This document shows, one piece after another, positions 7,109 through 8,552 of a stretch of DNA of 8,552 bases. The first letter of the stretch is position 1. Every line of letters starts with the position of its first letter. The stretch spans positions 1 to 8,552 of the forward strand of contig CAIPBN010000739.1 in NCBI GenBank assembly GCA_903863315.1. The letters run 5' to 3'. The translations under genes were made by a program, and so were the position numbers. The notes under the pieces are model-generated. The model was not told the DNA's origin and did not search any database. It saw nothing but the letters and a program-made list of their open reading frames with translations. This DNA comes from an uncultured Verrucomicrobiota bacterium (lineage in GTDB: Bacteria; Verrucomicrobiota; Verrucomicrobiia; Limisphaerales; SXTU01).

Positions 7109-7117
7109 GTTACAGTT

Positions 7118-7795
7118 TCAAGTCTGGCCGTCGAGCAAGTCAGGCCGCCGCTGTCGGGTTCGTTCCCGGGCTTGCGTGCGCCGCCACTTTTCAATCTCCG
7201 CGTGATTGCCGGAGAGAAGCACCTCGGGAACCTTCATCCCCCGGAACTCCGCCGGCCGCGTGTATTGCGGATACTCCAGCAACCCGTGGCTGAAGGATTC
7301 ATCCGTGGCGCTTTCATCATCGCCCAGCACCCCGGGCAGCAGGCGCGTCACGCAGTCCACCACCACCATCGCTGGCAGGGCGCCGTTGGTCAGCACGTAG
7401 TCCCCGATGGACAGCTCGTCCTGCACCAGCGCTTCGCGGACACGTTCGTCATAGCCTTCGTAGCTGCCGCAGATCAGCAGCAGATGCTCCTGCTGCGCCA
7501 GCTCCCGGGCGATGGCCTGGGTGAACGGCCGGCCTGCCGGGCCGAACAGAATCACCCGCGTCGTCGCGGTCTTCAATTGCTCAACTGCTTCAAAGAGCGG
7601 CTCGGGCTTCAACAGCATTCCCGGTCCGCCGCCGAATGGACGATCGTCCACCGTGCGGTGCCGGTCATGCGTGTAATCCCGCAAATTGTGGATGTGCAGG
7701 TCCAGCTTGCCTGCGGTTCGCGCGCGCTTGACGATGCTTTCGTCCAGCGGACCCGCGAACATCCCGGGGAACAAGGTGAGCACGTCGATTTTCAT
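7118..7795 (-). CDS. trmD: tRNA (guanine-37-N1)-methyltransferase TrmD
   Basis: TrmD methylates N1 of G37 beside the anticodon using S-adenosylmethionine, preventing +1 frameshifting. It is a SPOUT enzyme whose trefoil knot binds the cofactor. Visible hallmarks are FPGMF (9-13), THDRHRTVDDRPFGGGPGM (42-60), CGSYEGYDER (109-118), SIGDYVLTNGALPAM (129-143), YTRPAEFRG (178-186) and VPEVLLSGNHAEI (189-201). Arg151 aligns with E. coli Arg154. The E. coli catalytic Asp169 aligns with Glu166, with Asp165 next to it. The usual CGRYEGIDER reads CGSYEGYDER. At 225 residues it lacks the roughly 30-residue C-terminal tail of the E. coli enzyme, ending just after RRPDLL. It follows khpA by 48 bases without an intervening rimM. 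No clear Shine-Dalgarno precedes the ATG. Confidence 0.97.
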   Translation of the reverse strand: MKIDVLTLFPGMFAGPLDESIVKRARTAGKLDLHIHNLRDYTHDRHRTVDDRPFGGGPGMLLKPEPLFEAVEQLKTATTRVILFGPAGRPFTQAIARELAQQEHLLLICGSYEGYDERVREALVQDELSIGDYVLTNGALPAMVVVDCVTRLLPGVLGDDESATDESFSHGLLEYPQYTRPAEFRGMKVPEVLLSGNHAEIEKWRRTQARERTRQRRPDLLDGQT

Positions 7796-7803
7796 GCTCG
7801 CAT

Positions 7804-7827
7804 CCGCGCGCGGTCCCCGTCGCGCGG
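7804..7827 (-). promoter_or_regulatory. GC hairpin just upstream of trmD start
   Basis: CCGCGCG (7804-7810) and CGCGCGG (7821-7827) form a perfect 7-bp stem around a ten-base loop, ending eight bases before the trmD ATG in the mRNA. It occupies the place where a Shine-Dalgarno would normally lie, so it could reduce trmD translation. Alternating CG repeats are self-complementary and arise easily in GC-rich DNA. Confidence 0.25.
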
Positions 7828-7843
7828 GCCGGCGTTGCCGCCG

Positions 7844-8077
7844 TCAGTCTTCGATGATCTCCACGCTACAGCGCACTCCGCGCTTGGCCGCGCCCACCTG
7901 CAACAGCGAGCGGATGGCCTGAATGGTCGCCCCCTGCTTGCCGATGATTTTGCCGACATCCGTCGGGTGCAGCCGCAGCTCGAACAGGGTTTGCCCGCCC
8001 TGTTCCACCGGCGTGATTGTCACCGCGTCAGGCCGGTCCACCAGGCCTTTCACCACGTATTCCAGAAAGGCCTGCAT
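7844..8077 (-). CDS. khpA: KH-domain RNA-binding protein KhpA (YlqC)
   Basis: The product is a 77-residue protein made of a single KH domain, the usual size of KhpA/YlqC. In Firmicutes KhpA pairs with KhpB (Jag/EloR) as a broad RNA chaperone linked to cell elongation and division. The RNA-binding GXXG loop is GKQG at residues 46-49, inside VGKIIGKQGATIQAIR, followed by the second helix and a final beta strand (RCSVEIIED). It lies six bases after rpsP, the position khpA takes in many bacteria, which supports translational coupling. No Shine-Dalgarno is seen. Its partner KhpB is not in the window. Confidence 0.95.
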   Translation of the reverse strand: MQAFLEYVVKGLVDRPDAVTITPVEQGGQTLFELRLHPTDVGKIIGKQGATIQAIRSLLQVGAAKRGVRCSVEIIED

Positions 8078-8083
8078 GAAGGG

Positions 8084-8341
8084 CTACTTGGCTGCGGCAG
8101 CCGTGCGGCGCAGCTTCCGGAGGAAGCTGGCGACGGTGTCGCTGGGCTGCGCGCCCTGGCTGATCCAGTAATCGGCACGCTCAAGGTTGATCTTCACGTT
8201 GTCGTCCTTCTGGAGCGGCTGGTAATGGCCGATTTCCTCGATGAACTTGCCATCCCGGGGACTGCGGCCATCGGCCACGACCACCCGGAAGGCAGGCGTG
8301 TTGCGCGCGCCGACCCGCTTCAAACGTATTCTGACTGGCAT
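8084..8341 (-). CDS. rpsP: 30S ribosomal protein S16
   Basis: The product is an 85-residue S16 (bS16), needed for efficient 30S assembly. Characteristic segments are the N-terminal MPVRIRLKRVGARNTPAFRV, then VADGRSPRDGKFIEEIGHYQP (about 22-42) and LERADYWISQGAQPSDTV (53-70). The frame is open upstream to 8539, but the extension is not S16-like and would overlap the divergent gene, so the ATG at 8339-8341 is used. It is the first gene of the operon. The bases before the ATG (ctcaatttt on the minus strand) hold no Shine-Dalgarno. Length and composition are normal for the family. Confidence 0.97.
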   Translation of the reverse strand: MPVRIRLKRVGARNTPAFRVVVADGRSPRDGKFIEEIGHYQPLQKDDNVKINLERADYWISQGAQPSDTVASFLRKLRRTAAAAK

Positions 8342-8497
8342 AAAATTGAGCTGCTTTGCCGCCGGGTCATGCCAGTTTGGGCATAACTCGCCGCGGTCCT
8401 TTTCAAAAAGGAACGGGAGGTTAGCCATCCGGCTCGACAGGACGCAAGAACTGATTTGCGCCTTGCACTTCCCCCCGCGCTTCCCATCCTCGCCGGC
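8342..8497. promoter_or_regulatory. Intergenic region upstream of rpsP, probable operon promoter
   Basis: These 156 bases precede the rpsP start and, in the other direction, the presumed gene at 8498. The promoter of the ribosomal operon is expected here. The best sigma-70-like pair I can see on the minus strand is TTGAAA (around 8399-8404) and TATGCC (around 8378-8383), but the 15-base spacer is short. No tRNA, riboswitch or terminator-like hairpin was recognised. Confidence 0.4.
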
Positions 8498-8552
8498 ATG
8501 GCTACGCCCGACCAATTGCGCGAACTCTTCCGGATGCAACAGGCCCTCAACG
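8498..8552 (+). CDS. 5' end of a divergent gene, cut by window edge
   Basis: An ATG at 8498-8500 opens a frame that stays open to the window end. The 18 residues (MATPDQLRELFRMQQALN) are polar and probably helical. Divergent placement opposite rpsP, with a gap large enough for promoters, suggests a true gene start. The LF-MQ-ALN pattern recalls the N-terminal helix of all-alpha NTP pyrophosphatases (dimeric dUTPase/MazG-like), but 18 residues are too few to assign it, and a different protein is quite possible. No Shine-Dalgarno precedes the ATG. Confidence 0.4.
   Translation, partial: MATPDQLRELFRMQQALN

Noticed and set aside
7049..8386. Plus-strand ORF (445 codons) across rplS, trmD, khpA and rpsP
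   Set aside because: It lies antisense to clearly recognised ribosomal operon genes, and its translation shows low-complexity bias and no motif.
8342..8539. Extending rpsP upstream to 8539
   Set aside because: The extra 66 residues are not S16-like. The canonical MPVRIRLKR start is at 8341.
1..8552. CRISPR array, toxin-antitoxin pair, phage or defence island
   Set aside because: No regularly spaced direct repeats, no small overlapping gene pair and no phage or defence domains were seen. The remaining genes are ordinary chromosomal families.

Overview
The window is a GC-rich bacterial chromosome segment with compact, mostly minus-strand housekeeping genes. The protein families, including a NIP/AqpN-like aquaporin, a GntP-type permease and a secreted S9 peptidase, point to a Gram-negative environmental bacterium. 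A member of the Verrucomicrobiota/Planctomycetota group is my best guess, from protein flavour only. No 16S or marker search could be run. Most genes lack a recognisable Shine-Dalgarno sequence.

Left end (1-364): a broken remnant of an IS3-type transposase catalytic domain, split between two frames. It is followed by about 250 bases with no convincing gene, only a short ORF with a signal-peptide-like start.

Middle (365-5727, all minus strand): a secreted S9 prolyl-oligopeptidase-type peptidase, then an ArnT/PMT-type membrane glycosyltransferase with a GTG start and a hairpin-coding hydrophilic insert, then a GntP-family gluconate/sugar-acid permease. Gaps of 78 to 107 bases separate them, so they may be co-transcribed, but their functions do not form one obvious pathway.

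5728-5842 is a divergent intergenic region. A plus-strand aquaporin with NPA/NPV signatures and a cysteine-rich C-terminal tail follows (5843-6511). It converges on a strong rho-independent terminator (6602-6636) that ends the minus-strand ribosomal operon.

Right part (6663-8341, minus strand): rpsP, khpA, trmD and rplS in the conserved order, encoding ribosomal protein S16, a KH RNA-binding protein, tRNA m1G37 methyltransferase and ribosomal protein L19. rimM, usually found between khpA and trmD, is absent. The trmD-rplS gap carries two hairpins that may set L19 expression. At the right edge a divergent plus-strand gene probably begins at 8498.

I found no CRISPR array, defence island, tRNA or rRNA, and nothing that amounts to a new multi-gene system. 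The points most worth a second look are the aquaporin's pore signature and Cys tail, the hairpin-coding insert in the glycosyltransferase, the missing rimM, and the hairpins between genes.
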